Notes: generated by a model not told the origin, from the sequence alone. Counted from the stretch's first letter, positions 45,521-55,713 are shown. The stretch: DNA of 64,000 nt from Platynereis dumerilii (GCA_026936325.1 JAPTHN010000076.1:62001-126000); one strand, 5' to 3'. A program made the numbers and translations.

Positions 45521-46655
45521 CAGTGTTGTGCTCATTACTCAGTCATAGTAACTAGTTAGATATTACATATTACTTTTTAAAAATGTAATATGATCCGTTA
45601 CATATTACTTTAAAAATTGATAAAAAGTAATAATATTACATATTATATATTACTTATTACTTTAGCTTATTCGTGTCGCATTTAGTTCGTATTATGGGCC
45701 AAATGATGAGAACTGGGCCTGGTCCAAGTGGATTTATAAAATAATAAAAAATATCAGAATGACCTGATAGAATTTTTGAAACTTAACTCCCCCTTCTTCA
45801 CCTCCCCATTACTTCCCTCCTCCCTCACCCCTTCCTCCCTCTTACCTCAGCCCCCTTTACCTCGCTGTCACAGGCATCTCAATTGTTCACAGCAGTTCTG
45901 CACCAGACCACTACCAGTGGTACAGATCACAGGCATTATAATTTCTTACAAAAAGCTCACATTGCTAAACGTATCCTGTATACAATACATACGTATATAA
46001 ATTCAATAAGTGCAGTGACAAGCTTTTTTCTCAAAATGATTGTGATGCCTGTGGTACAGATACACCTTGTACTGTTTAAGGAGGCCAGTATCATGGAGGC
46101 CAGTATCATGCAGGCCATAGAGCTGTGTTGGTGAATGATTGAAATGCCTGTGCTCCCTGTCCTCTGCCTCCCTAGCTATCCTCTACCTTCCCTGGTAGCT
46201 CCTTGTATTGTCATACCACAATCCAATGTCATATTTTATTATAGGTGGAGCCACAAGTACTGAAATCAGCATGAACAACAGAGGGCAGCATGCATTTCAT
46301 TATTACTAAGATTTTGCTATCTTTACACATGAATATGATATCCATATTAATATGAAGACATTGTCTATGCTATGAGAGTGCCAACTACCTCAACAAAGAG
46401 CACATATCAAGAAGTATCAGATAGTTGCAGTGAACTGAAATGTGGACTCAATGTGGCTGCAAATGAACATGTGAGATATATATAGTCTGCTGACCAGGCA
46501 ATGAAGTAACGTGGAAGTAACGAAGCATATGCTTGCAAGTAACTGTAATATTATTACTTTGGTTTTGCATGTAACTCGTTATATTACTGAGTTACCTGCC
46601 TGAGTAATAATATTACGTAACGCAGTCCGTTACTAACGCGTTAGTCGCATCACTG
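45521..46655. mobile_element. hAT-type element, GTAACTAGTTA ends, copy 1
   Basis: Starts CAGTGTTGTGCTCATTACTC and ends CGCATCACTG; the subterminal regions contain inverse TTACT/AGTAA and GTTACT motifs typical of some hAT families. It is 1,135 bp, the same length and as far as I can read the same sequence as copy 2. The flanking 8-mers CAGTGAGG and CACCCTGA do not match. No transposase; its two small open frames occur identically in copy 2. Confidence 0.85.
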
Positions 46656-46914
46656 CACCCTGAGGGGGTGTCTTTTTCAAAGGGGTACAGCAGAGCTGCC
46701 CTCTTATTGGTCCAAAATGGTCATGTCATCAAGGAATTCCCAGGATTTCCCAACTGTATATTTACTTACTCTGTTTATACTCAGCTTCTTACAATAACAG
46801 CTGACTGAGAAATTATGAATTCATATAATACTAATATTATTGACATTTATCAATGAGCACAAGAAATATATATATACACGACAGATAGACAGGATTTAAT
46901 TTATTTTTTCTGCC

Positions 46915-47280
46915 AAAAGATGGATATATAGTTGGACAGATAGTTGGATAGATAGTTGGATAGATAATTGGATAGATAGTAAGATAGATAGTTGCATAGA
47001 TAGTTGCATAGATAGTCAGATAGATAGATAGTTTGATAGATAGTTGGATAGATAGTTGGATAGATAGTTGGATAGATAGTTGGATAGATAGTTGGATAGA
47101 TAGTTGGATAGATAGTTGGATAGATAGTTGGATAGATAGGAAAGATAGATAGAAAGGTAGAAATTAAGACAGATAGTCAGATAGCTGTCATAGCCAGCCA
47201 GATAACTAGATTGATAGCTAGATAGATAGATGGATAGATAGCTACCTAGATAGGTAGCTATAGAGATAGATAGATATCAG
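46915..47280. repeat. (GATA)n / GATAGTTGGATA microsatellite
   Basis: About 360 bp of GATAGATAGTTG units, purest at 47040-47140, becoming irregular to the right. Confidence 0.95.
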
Positions 47281-47835
47281 TAGACAGAGCCATGTCAATC
47301 AACTATACATTGTCTGGGTGTATATATATCTAATAAGAACATTTTTAGATTTTTCTATTTACATCAAATTTATATAATGATAGTTATATATATATAATTA
47401 ATAATTAAATTATCAAATTATTTAGTCCTAAATAGGTTTCATGTTCTTTATAGGTATGCATTACAAAATTTGTTCATAAATATTGCTTATTGCAAGTAAA
47501 ATTGGGCCCTAAAAGAACATTTTGTTTAAAATGTTTCAATGGATTGTTTACTTAAAACTACTGAACCCTGCCCTCTTTACACTAGCACTGACAAAATCGA
47601 CAACAATCGACAACTATAAGAACCACACTGTCAGGGGCCACATGTTCTCCTCATTCATCAACCCAGTTCACAAAGACCCACTATATAGCACTTTGAAGCT
47701 ATTGAGAGATATATACAAGTATCTTTGCCATCTGTTTAGACTTAAAATGGGCCATTTTCTCACCCTTTATTGCCTTAAAATCCTTAATTTTGGAGATATT
47801 TGGACCAGAAAAAGACTCCCAGTATCACAATTAGG

Positions 47836-48970
47836 CAGTGTTGTGCTCATTACTCAGTCATAGTAACTAGTTAGATATTACATATTACTTTTTAAAAATG
47901 TAATATGATCCGTTACATATTACTTTAAAAATTGATAAAAAGTAATAATATTACATATTATATATTACTTATTACTTTAGCTTATTCGTGTCGCATTTAG
48001 TTCGTATTATGGGCCAAATGATGAGAACTGGGCCTGGTCCAAGTGGATTTATAAAATAATAAAAAATATCAGAATGACCTGATAGAATTTTTGAAACTTA
48101 ACTCCCCCTTCTTCACCTCCCCATTACTTCCCTCCTCCCTCACCCCTTCCTCCCTCTTACCTCAGCCCCCTTTACCTCGCTGTCACAGGCATCTCAATTG
48201 TTCACAGCAGTTCTGCACCAGACCACTACCAGTGGTACAGATCACAGGCATTATAATTTCTTACAAAAAGCTCACATTGCTAAACGTATCCTGTATACAA
48301 TACATACGTATATAAATTCAATAAGTGCAGTGACAAGCTTTTTTCTCAAAATGATTGTGATGCCTGTGGTACAGATACACCTTGTACTGTTTAAGGAGGC
48401 CAGTATCATGGAGGCCAGTATCATGCAGGCCATAGAGCTGTGTTGGTGAATGATTGAAATGCCTGTGCTCCCTGTCCTCTGCCTCCCTAGCTATCCTCTA
48501 CCTTCCCTGGTAGCTCCTTGTATTGTCATACCACAATCCAATGTCATATTTTATTATAGGTGGAGCCACAAGTACTGAAATCAGCATGAACAACAGAGGG
48601 CAGCATGCATTTCATTATTACTAAGATTTTGCTATCTTTACACATGAATATGATATCCATATTAATATGAAGACATTGTCTATGCTATGAGAGTGCCAAC
48701 TACCTCAACAAAGAGCACATATCAAGAAGTATCAGATAGTTGCAGTGAACTGAAATGTGGACTCAATGTGGCTGCAAATGAACATGTGAGATATATATAG
48801 TCTGCTGACCAGGCAATGAAGTAACGTGGAAGTAACGAAGCATATGCTTGCAAGTAACTGTAATATTATTACTTTGGTTTTGCATGTAACTCGTTATATT
48901 ACTGAGTTACCTGCCTGAGTAATAATATTACGTAACGCAGTCCGTTACTAACGCGTTAGTCGCATCACTG
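47836..48970. mobile_element. hAT-type element, GTAACTAGTTA ends, copy 2
   Basis: Same 1,135-bp element as 45521-46655, in the same orientation, here with a perfect 8-bp target duplication CAATTAGG at 47828-47835 and 48971-48978. This is a bona fide, recent insertion of a non-autonomous hAT element. Confidence 0.92.
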
Positions 48971-49537
48971 CAATTAGGTGAGAAAAACTGCTGTCACTGC
49001 CCTTCTTGTCTCAGATCGAGATCTTGGTCAGATCTCCAGGTGAGATCCACAGTGAGACTTTGATTCACATTGAGGCAGCTAGCGGGAATTTTAAAAACCC
49101 TTCTAAAAGAGGTCAATGGGTAGCGAGACGTACATGGGGCATCAAAGGACTTCACAAGTGATTACAAGAAACATTAACTAAATGGGGTCTGAGCCAGTTT
49201 TGCCCAGGCTTAATATGCCTGAAAAATAATGGAGGTGTGAAAAACATTTAGATTTTGTGATAAATTCAATGACTCCACTCCTTCCCTTGTACCTGCCATG
49301 GTATTGGTGACTAGAATTGGCCCTGTTGACTTTCATTTCTAGTAAAAACTTATGTATGACTTCATTATTGATTAAAACAATCACTATGAACTAAATTTTG
49401 TTGTATATTCATCAGCAAGAATGAATATAAAAAAACGTCAAAAAGCGCGAAATAGCGAAAATTTGGGAAAAACATGTCCCATAAATGTGAGGGTAGGCTC
49501 CAGATTTAAACATATTTTCACAATTTTTTTTTTCTAG

Positions 49538-50200
49538 TTATAGGGACATGATCAGATTCGACTCATTTAGAACATATCATAAAGTTTGATATTGCTTCAG
49601 AAAGTAACTGTGTGCTAAGAAGATAGTCTACAGTACTTTTACTAGGGGAGCATGACATGTAAAGTCATCAGTGTTATCTGCGTTGAGAAGACCATTCAGA
49701 ATTCTCAAATTGCTATTTTTGCACATTTGTGCGAGCTCTTTGCCAAACATATTATGGGCTTTATCTTTCGTTTGTCTATTTTTGGAATGCCAATCGGTAT
49801 TTCCTTTATTATGGGGTGATGAGAAAACATCATTCAGATTAGCCATAAGGTTGTTGCTTTCATTTAATGCTTAACCAGATCACATGCTCATTTAGCTTTT
49901 CTATCTTTACAAAGTGCTTTATTTTCTCATTAATTAAAACAGCGATACCACCAGACGGACGTCTTGCGCGGGAGTGCTGGTATTGACGCTGACAGTGAAA
50001 GTATTGATAATTAGCCTGATGGGGGTCAAATATGTCAAGTTTCATGGTTTCAAATAAAAATATTATGTCATGTGAGGCAAGAAAATGTTGCATACTATTA
50101 ATTTCTAATTTGCTACCAATTCCCTGGATATTCCAGAACAGTATTTGTATTTGGTTAGATAATGCTGTTTCATTCTGGTTTTCTAGCAATGCATTTAAGG
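49538..50200 (-). pseudogene. LINE APE-type endonuclease
   Basis: On the - strand, after an Asn-rich linker, ILFWNIQGIGSK (the N-x-G metal-site motif) and FLFETMKLD (catalytic Glu in the ET motif) begin the domain, followed by RRPSGGIAVLI. A break near 49855 separates this from WHSKNRQTKDKAHNMFG..LRILNG, and 49620-49545 encodes VDYLLSTQLLSEAISNF.. SDHVPI, the DH motif of the active site. The order and motifs fit the endonuclease/exonuclease/phosphatase fold of LINE ORF2. At least two in-frame stops break it. Confidence 0.85.
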
Positions 50201-50394
50201 AGTCCTTATTTTTGTTAAGATCATATGAAATTGAGTTATTGTTACAAGTTATATTGTTTGTTTTAGAATTATAATTTTGGCAGAAATTCTCCTTTATACT
50301 TATGTTATGAACCTCTCTACCTGGGGCCAACTCATCATAGTAAATGCAGGTAGAGTCATTTTCAGGGAAGTGGGAAACTGAGACCGACTCAGCG

Positions 50395-50887
50395 AAACCT
50401 CCGTATCGCATCAAGGTGAGGTTTCTTGATGATTTGGGTGATTCGTCGGCCGAGGGCTTCCTTTGAGGTGCGGGCGAGGTGTATATTGTCTCTCAGTCTG
50501 GAATTGGCGTTGTCTACGTAGGTAAACAGGCGCTCGACGGATGCAACATGTTGCATGAGGGTGTTGAGACGCTGGATGGCAAGCCGTCGTTTCGGGTTGC
50601 CAGCAGCAGTGAGACCAACCAGAATCAATCACGACCAGGGATATTCTTGACGGACCTCCATGATGAGGTGCTGATATCGTGCATTTATGGCATCAGGATG
50701 CATTCCATCTGCTGCCTCAATATCCCTGGCCATTATTACGATGTGGCTTGGGTCTGTTCCACAGTTAGTGTACTGGACACGGGAGGCAATATAGTCCACT
50801 GTACCAGAAGTAGGACATTGCATCACAGTCCTTCTCAATCAATATGTTTGCCATCGATCTGGCATTTGAGTTCCCAAGGACCAGCAC
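50395..50887 (-). pseudogene. LINE ORF1, SGNH-hydrolase-like part
   Basis: Directly after the NADAR frame's stop the same frame continues VLVLGNSNARSMANILIEKD, a block-I-like start (G-N-S in place of G-D-S). Other frames then give DPSHIVIMARDIEAADGMHP, VILVGLTAAGNPKRRLA and RLRDNIHLARTSKEALGRRI; DNIHL fits the D-x-x-H of block V. Order and spacing fit an SGNH (GDSL-type esterase) domain. Esterase-like ORF1 domains are established for CR1-group LINEs. At least one stop and two frameshifts lie here, so the joint ORF1 is inferred. Confidence 0.6.
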
Positions 50888-51697
50888 TTAGGGGGGCTCC
50901 GGTGTGCGTTGCACATTTGATGACGAGTTTCCACGGGCGGTTTTGGGTTTTGTGCTGGTCGGGAGGGCGGTCCTAGTTTTGTCTGTGCGATTAAGTATTG
51001 GGTCAGTCATAGTGCGGGGACGGCAATCGGGGATTGGGTTAGACACTGTGTGTGGAGGAGTATCAGGTGTAGCAGGGGGAGGAGGTTGCTGTTTGTTGGG
51101 TTGGTCACGGATACTCTGCCGGAGTTCTTCCAACAGAACCCCCATGACGTTTTTTCCCATCAGATTTGGGCCACATCCCCAGAAAGTGTCTGTGTCAATA
51201 TTGTGTATCAATGACTTGTGACCAGTTTTGAGAAGAGCATCTTTAAATTTTGGGCATTGTTCAGCCTTGCAAAGGAGAACTTCTGCCATAACAGATGCCT
51301 TAGTTTTGTGCCACTTCTCACTTTTGAGTACATGCTTAGCAGCTGCTTTTGCCAATGGAGCATTTTTTGCAAATATAATTCTGCGAGTGGCATCGGGGCA
51401 AGAGTTGAATAAGGCCATTCTGTGCTGATAGGTGTGCGTGGCGCTTTTGTAAGTAACGCCTCTGTAGATCAGTTGGACCGCATAAAAATTCGACAGGACG
51501 GACAGGTTACCATTGTAACGAAAGAGAGCAACATCTCTGAAGTCGGGGCCCGATATGTGTACATCTTTTTCTGTTTCGGTTGGACTTGAAGTTTGGGAAA
51601 GTTTATCACTCACGCTTGGGCCTGATGTTTGCACATTCTTATCATCCGCACATACTGGATCGGTCATCGTTTCACTAGTAGCAGTTTCGATTGGCAT
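50888..51697 (-). CDS. NADAR-domain protein, LINE ORF1 N-terminal part
   Basis: A 269-codon frame. Residues 1-55 are Ser/Thr/Asp-rich linker; 58-196 form a NADAR domain: FRYNGNLSVLSNFYAVQLIY (LSNFY at 68-72), YKSATHTYQHRMAL (85-95, aligning with SxEHAYQ; the Glu is replaced by Thr), KWHKTKASVM, and TFWGCGPNLMGKNVMGVLLE (171-190), the C-terminal glycine-rich box. NADAR proteins (YbiA family) act on ADP-ribose-linked or N-glycosidic compounds; some remove ADP-ribose from nucleic acid. Residues 200-269 are Pro/Thr/Arg-rich. It is followed in frame, past one stop, by an SGNH-like segment. The start at 51697 is the first Met of the frame. Whether the domain is active is unknown. Confidence 0.85.
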   Translation of the reverse strand: MPIETATSETMTDPVCADDKNVQTSGPSVSDKLSQTSSPTETEKDVHISGPDFRDVALFRYNGNLSVLSNFYAVQLIYRGVTYKSATHTYQHRMALFNSCPDATRRIIFAKNAPLAKAAAKHVLKSEKWHKTKASVMAEVLLCKAEQCPKFKDALLKTGHKSLIHNIDTDTFWGCGPNLMGKNVMGVLLEELRQSIRDQPNKQQPPPPATPDTPPHTVSNPIPDCRPRTMTDPILNRTDKTRTALPTSTKPKTARGNSSSNVQRTPEPP

Positions 51698-51721
51698 GTC
51701 CGTACGGGCAAGCGGAGTGGA

Positions 51722-52395
51722 TAATAAATGTAAGTGAATGATAAAGTCGCAGCGGGCAATTCAAAATATGGTGGCCATTTTGGCAGCCATCTTGGATTTT
51801 TCAAAAAATTTCTGAGGGGAACCCCTAAGTGAACCCCTATACCAAATTCCATAAATCTAAGTGAAATACTAAAGTCACAGTGGGCAATTCAACAAAATAT
51901 GGTGGCCATTTTGGCAGCCATCTTGGATTTTTGAGGGGAACCCCTAAGTGAATCCCTGTACCAAATTTTATAAATCTAAGTGAAATACTAAAGTCACAGA
52001 GGGCAATTCAAAATATGGTGGCAATTTTGGAAGCCATTTTGGATTTTTCAAAAAGTTCTGAAAGGGACCCCTAAGTGAATCCCTATACTAAATTTCATAA
52101 ATCTAAGTGAAATAGTAAAGTCGCAGTGGACAATTCAAAAGATGGCGGCCATTTCGTCAGCCATCTTGGATTTTTCCAAACTTTCTGAGGGGACCCTAAA
52201 GTGAATCCCTATACCAAATTTCATAAGTCTAAGTGAAATAGCAAAGTCAGTGGGCAATCCAAAATATGGCGGCCATTTTGGAAGCCATCTAGGATTTTTC
52301 CAAATATTTCTGAGGGAGACTCAAAAGTGAATCCCTATACCAAATTTCATAAATCTGAGTGAAATAGCAAAGTCACAGTGGGCAATTCAAAATAT
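51722..52395 (-). repeat. ~125-bp tandem array with CCAAGATGGC sites, inverted
   Basis: Five to six units. On the - strand each reads like the 13070-13440 array: TTTGAATTGCCCACTGTGAC, TTTCACTTAGATTTATGAAA, TTGGTATAGGGATTCACTTA, GGAAAAATCCAAGATGGCTG. It is the body of a - strand hairpin-ended element that starts at 52498. Its left edge abuts the LINE 5' end at 51720. Confidence 0.9.
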
Positions 52396-52498
52396 TTTGA
52401 CAAGAAAAGCTGACAAGTGGACACATGGACACTTGGACAAGTGGACATGAGCCCCCTCTCACTCCACATGCACCTAAGCCCCCTCTAAAGACCGGTTA
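51722..52498 (-). mobile_element. Hairpin-ended element, copy G, 5' part
   Basis: The 5' end TTTTTAACCGGTCTTTAGAG (- strand, from 52498) is a degraded form of the AACCGGCC hairpin start. Then come GTCCACTTGTCCAAGTGTCC at about 52430 and the tandem array. The 3' terminal palindrome is missing; the LINE begins where the array stops, so the LINE may have inserted here or a deletion removed the end. Confidence 0.6.
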
Positions 52499-52743
52499 AA
52501 AAGATGTTTCCAATGACATCCCTACAATAATTGTGTTATTTCATTGATAGTGGCAGCACTAGACTGAACTTTGACACACACTGACACCTGGTGGAAATTA
52601 CTAAAATCAGTGTAAATTACTAAAATCAATGTTTTCATGTTTACTGTGGACACCATGGTTCCTTTTACTCTTTTACTCCCACTTTCACCCTCCCCCTCTC
52701 ACCACCACCTACCCCCCTCTAATAACCGCCGTTAGGCCGGTTA
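52499..52743 (-). mobile_element. Hairpin-ended element, copy F, 5' part
   Basis: The - strand reads TTTTTAACCGGCCTAACGGC, completing the hairpin AACCGGCC-TAAC-GGCGGTT, then ATTAGAGGGGGG, the family 5' signature. It begins inside a DDE transposase remnant and is followed after 245 bp by the start of copy G. No 3' end was found. Confidence 0.65.
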
Positions 52744-52749
52744 AAAACA

Positions 52750-53215
52750 TACCAGGCGGTTGAAGCCCCTTCCTGTCAAGAGTCAACTCAAAACCGTTAT
52801 GTTGGCCTCTGGTACTGGAAACACTGGAAAATAAAAGTTGAAACAAGATGGTAAAGTTGAAAATTCTCTCTGAAGCTCTTGTAAAACACATGATCAAAGA
52901 TGTGGTTATCTCCTTTACTCTTTGAATTGTTCGTTCAACATGAATTCTGAGGTGGTTGACTGATCTTACTTCTAGCTTGTTGAACTGTCCCTTTTGATTG
53001 AGTGGTGGAATAGGCCTAACAGGACACACAAAAATAAGCTATGGTCATGAGTCATGACGTTACCAACCTTCGATAACAACAAAGCGCCACCAGAGGGTGG
53101 CATTAGAATTTATAGCAATCCGTAACAAAACCCACCGGCGCAGCAGGTCACTGTTCATAAATCCCTCGTCAACTAAAAGATATGAACCCTTGGTCGAGTA
53201 GTTCCTGTGATTTAT
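52750..53215 (-). pseudogene. DDE (Harbinger/DDE_Tnp_4-like) transposase fragment
   Basis: On the - strand about 53215-53100 gives SYLLVDEGFMNSDLLRR, resembling the ADKGF-x-IxDLL block with the second Asp. About 53000-52800 gives QKGQFNKLEVRSVNHLRIHV followed by ERTIQRVKE, the conserved LRIHVERxIxRIK block with the catalytic Glu. These are hallmarks of the DDE_4/Harbinger-like family found in animals. The first DDE Asp and any DNA-binding domain are absent. The reading frame differs between the blocks, and a hairpin-ended element begins at 52743. Confidence 0.75.
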
Positions 53216-53307
53216 TTATCGGAAATTGCCCTTCTGTTATAAAGCTATTGAAAAGGGCACCATGCTGAATCAGAATGGTGTTACAGAAGAGAATGTCAAG
53301 TGCTTAC

Positions 53308-53328
53308 ACAAGAACCCAGCGGTTCAAA
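53308..53328 (-). mobile_element. 3' end of a hairpin-ended element, CACCTCC subtype
   Basis: The - strand reads CCACCTCCATTT, GAACCGCTGGGTTCTTGT, almost identical to 25891-25911. Its 5' end should lie at higher coordinates but was not identified. Confidence 0.65.
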
Positions 53329-53399
53329 ATGGAGGTGGTATAATATCTTACTTCATATTCCCGAAAATGACTTTCCCCGAGTGGCCAGAACCAGCTAGG

Positions 53400-54550
53400 T
53401 GTTGTTTATATTGAGTGCTAAATATCAGAATTTTCAAAATAATCCATTTCAAGAAAATTTTACAATAAACTATATAGATATATGGCTACAAAAGTAACTT
53501 CCTAATATATGATTAGGTAAATATTTGTTGAAGTTTACCAATTTATTGTTTACCATTAATTTTTCAGAAACCGAAATTTGAGAAAAATATCAGAAATCCT
53601 CATTTTCCCAAGTTTTTTGGTTTTTATGAAAATTTAGTAAGATTGGCCCTCCAAATGGGTTTAGTCATTTAAAGAGGTATAATTTAGACATCTAAATGCA
53701 AAATTTCCGCAGTGTAACTCCAAAATTGACGGAATCATGGAGCATTGAAAAAATAACATTTTTTTCACATTTTTGCTGAATTTACTGTTATTAATTTTTG
53801 TAAGAGCATTCAGACCCCAAAAGGAACATTAAAGTTTTTTTCTAATTTTCAATATTTTACACACACTCGACCAATTGCTTGAATACGAACACCAAAACGC
53901 ACATATATGCTGTAAGACCCTTTCATGTGCCAAATATCATATATACAAGTGCAATAGTTTAGGCACAGCGGCCAATACACAATGTGTGCAGCCGCCCCCA
54001 GTGGATCCAAGCAAGATATAAAAGGAAGTTACGTACTAAATTCAACATGCCTGGTATTCATTCATTTGCCAGATGCATGCTCTATAATCAAGTTATCCAC
54101 ATCTCTTGACCCAAACATCTCCAAACAAAATAGCCAAGACAGGGCCCAAAAGACATTCTGAAAATGCTCAAATTTCAAATTTCCCGCCAAAACTGTCCAT
54201 TTTGTCACTGTGACTGCATAAATGGAGATGTGTACACACCTCCATTAAAAATTGGATTGAAATTTTATTTGTGAGGTCATAGCCCTATCCATGCTATGTT
54301 ATTCTCCATGAGTCATACACATTTATGAGGTCATAGCCTATATTTGCAATACTATCGAAATGAGTGACCAACTGAGTATCAATGAGGTTAATGACAAGTT
54401 CCAGTTGACAGTATATTTTTATGTTATGGATAGGGCCTTTCGTGAGGTCATGGATGTCCACCAGCAGTCAATTGTAAGTCCTCGTCATTCGTTCCCTGTA
54501 ATCCAAGAGGGCCTGAGTTTGTTGAGAGTTCATCACTTCGGAGGTTGCAT
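53400..54550. other. No gene seen
   Basis: AT-rich sequence flanking the last exon of the - strand gene, so partly its 3' UTR or downstream DNA. A short direct repeat (GAGGTCATAGCC) lies at about 54271 and 54328. Confidence 0.45.
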
Positions 54551-54558
54551 CTGTCCCT

Positions 54559-54604
54559 TCAGTTCAGTTCAGTCAAGGATTGCATAAGTTTCCAAGCTTC
54601 ATCT
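54559..54604 (-). CDS. Last coding exon of an unknown - strand gene
   Basis: Acceptor CTTGTCTTATTTCAG just above 54604, then A completing an Arg codon, and DEAWKLMQSLTELN followed by TGA at 54559-54561. The phase agrees with the exon at 54964-55071. Short, but splice site, phase and in-frame stop agree. Confidence 0.6.
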
Positions 54605-54963
54605 CTGAAATAAGACAAGCAGCCTACTCAAAAATATAAATGAACACAGAAAAATGTGCATTTCCTGACAGATATCAATAACTTAGGAATGTGACTTAAG
54701 TATGTGTGTTAATATTTAATTATTATTTGAGTGAGGAGAAGCAATAGCATAATTGAACGAAGATCCAGATAATGTATTGGGAGGGGGAGGGTCACCATCT
54801 CGCAGACTGTTATTATACACAGCATAAAGCTCATAGGGCACGGATAATTTACTGTGCAAAAATCGTACGATATTGTTACTGAATGATGATAACTTGTCAT
54901 ATTTTAATATTTGATTTTAAGTATTTCATAATAGGAAAGCTTTGCAGGCTTCCAGGAACATAC

Positions 54964-55071
54964 CTGAAAGGATCTGCCCCTCCGTCAGCAAGCATCGGGA
55001 TCTGAACATAGCAGTGAGATTCTTCAGGTGTTCCAATGGCTTTCTCCTCATCTGTGTTATCTCCTTCTTTA
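54964..55071 (-). CDS. Internal exon of an unknown - strand gene
   Basis: A 108-nt exon with acceptor TACTCCACTTTCAG and donor CAG|GTATGT. Its first base completes a Ser codon from the exon at 55714; 35 codons are open (KEGDNTDEEKAIGTPEESHC, YVQIPMLADGGADPF) and it ends with AG of an Arg codon finished in the next exon. Acidic first half, then a hydrophobic YVQIPML segment. Not recognised. Confidence 0.65.
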
Positions 55072-55591
55072 CTGAAAGTGGAGTAAAAAAATAATTACAA
55101 AAAGCGCTGTGTAAAATGGTCAGTCATCTGGCTGCATGTAATTGATTTATACATAAATTTCCCAACAAGCTGACATCAACATTACAGTCTAGGCTCATGA
55201 GAGGTTCACAAATTTACGATAACATGTGATCACTAACATTCTCACCCATGCTTTTCTAAATTTCTATCGCGGACTTGCCAATTAAGCTCGGGGTTGGATG
55301 GCGAGTATGGCGACATTGTCACAGCTCAAGTAGCGAATTCTACTATGACAAAAGTTATGTTATCGCTGAGGCCAAGACGAAGAGTAAAGATAAGCTTATA
55401 AGAACACAGGCCACAACTGAAAAGCTGCATTGCTTGGTCGATTGCTTATTATTTGGGAGTGCATGCAGTAAGACTTCATCAAGAAACAAAATTTTTTTGG
55501 ACAAGTGTATGACACACAAAAATAAGCTAAAGATATTTTGCATTGAGCAATCCTACACAATGTTGCAATTCATGTATATCTTACAAGAATC

Positions 55592-55678
55592 CAGTGGCGT
55601 CACCAGGATTTATTTTAGGGGGGCCAAGGGGGGGCAGTGTCGTTCAACCAGGGGGACCCCCCCCTGGTGACGCCACTG
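55592..55678. mobile_element. hAT-type MITE, 87 bp
   Basis: Ends CAGTGGCGTCACCAGG and CCTGGTGACGCCACTG form a perfect 16-bp inverted repeat around G- and C-runs. The flanking 8-mers CAAGAATC and CAATTATC agree at 6 of 8 positions, fitting an aged hAT duplication. It lies in an intron of the - strand gene. Confidence 0.9.
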
Positions 55679-55713
55679 CAATTATCCGATGTTAAATGCT
55701 CTGAAGTGTCCAC

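Larger units (their letters stand above)
41821..49536. mobile_element. 7.7-kb insertion of unknown type, 7-bp duplication
   Basis: Flanked by GTTATAG at 41814-41820 and 49537-49543. Removing it restores the endonuclease end of the LINE (..SDHVPI-TFSVECQ). It starts TAGGGTTGC and ends T10-CTA. Inside each end, inverted, lies GGAGCCTACCCTCACATTTA (about 41931-41950 and 49480-49499). Further inverted pairs join 45387-45470 to 49100-49308 (GGCAGGTACAAGGGAAGGAG, CCATGTACGTCTCGCT). Three hAT elements and a GATA array account for about 3.8 kb. No transposase or RT was recognised. A 7-bp duplication and weak ends do not settle the superfamily. Confidence 0.7.
34588..51720 (-). mobile_element. NADAR-SGNH-EN-RT LINE, one copy cut by three insertions
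   Basis: Reading right to left: ORF1 with a NADAR domain (51697-50888) and an SGNH-like domain (50887-50395), APE endonuclease (about 50150-49538 resuming at 41820), RT (41003-41820, 37287-38082, 34588-35677). The interrupting insertions are 41821-49536, 38083-41002 and 35684-37280. With each removed together with one target copy, adjoining LINE sequence meets cleanly, which shows that these pieces are one element of about 5.4 kb. It has point damage (stops and frameshifts in ORF1's second half, in EN and near 34880), so it is dead. Its 5' end abuts a tandem array at 51722. Confidence 0.85.

Noticed and set aside
45776-46134. Two small frames that recur identically at 48091-48449
   Set aside because: The identity is explained by the duplicated hAT element; they have no transposase motif and overlap in different frames.
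42236-48970. The CCCGGG-ended hAT element and the GTAACTAGTTA-ended hAT pair all measure 1,135 bp
   Set aside because: Sequences and termini are unrelated, so the equal length is taken as coincidence.
34554-51720. The hairpin 3' end at 34554-34575 as the missing end of the - strand copy G
   Set aside because: It is in the opposite orientation and lacks the AACCGGCC-type subterminal sequence.
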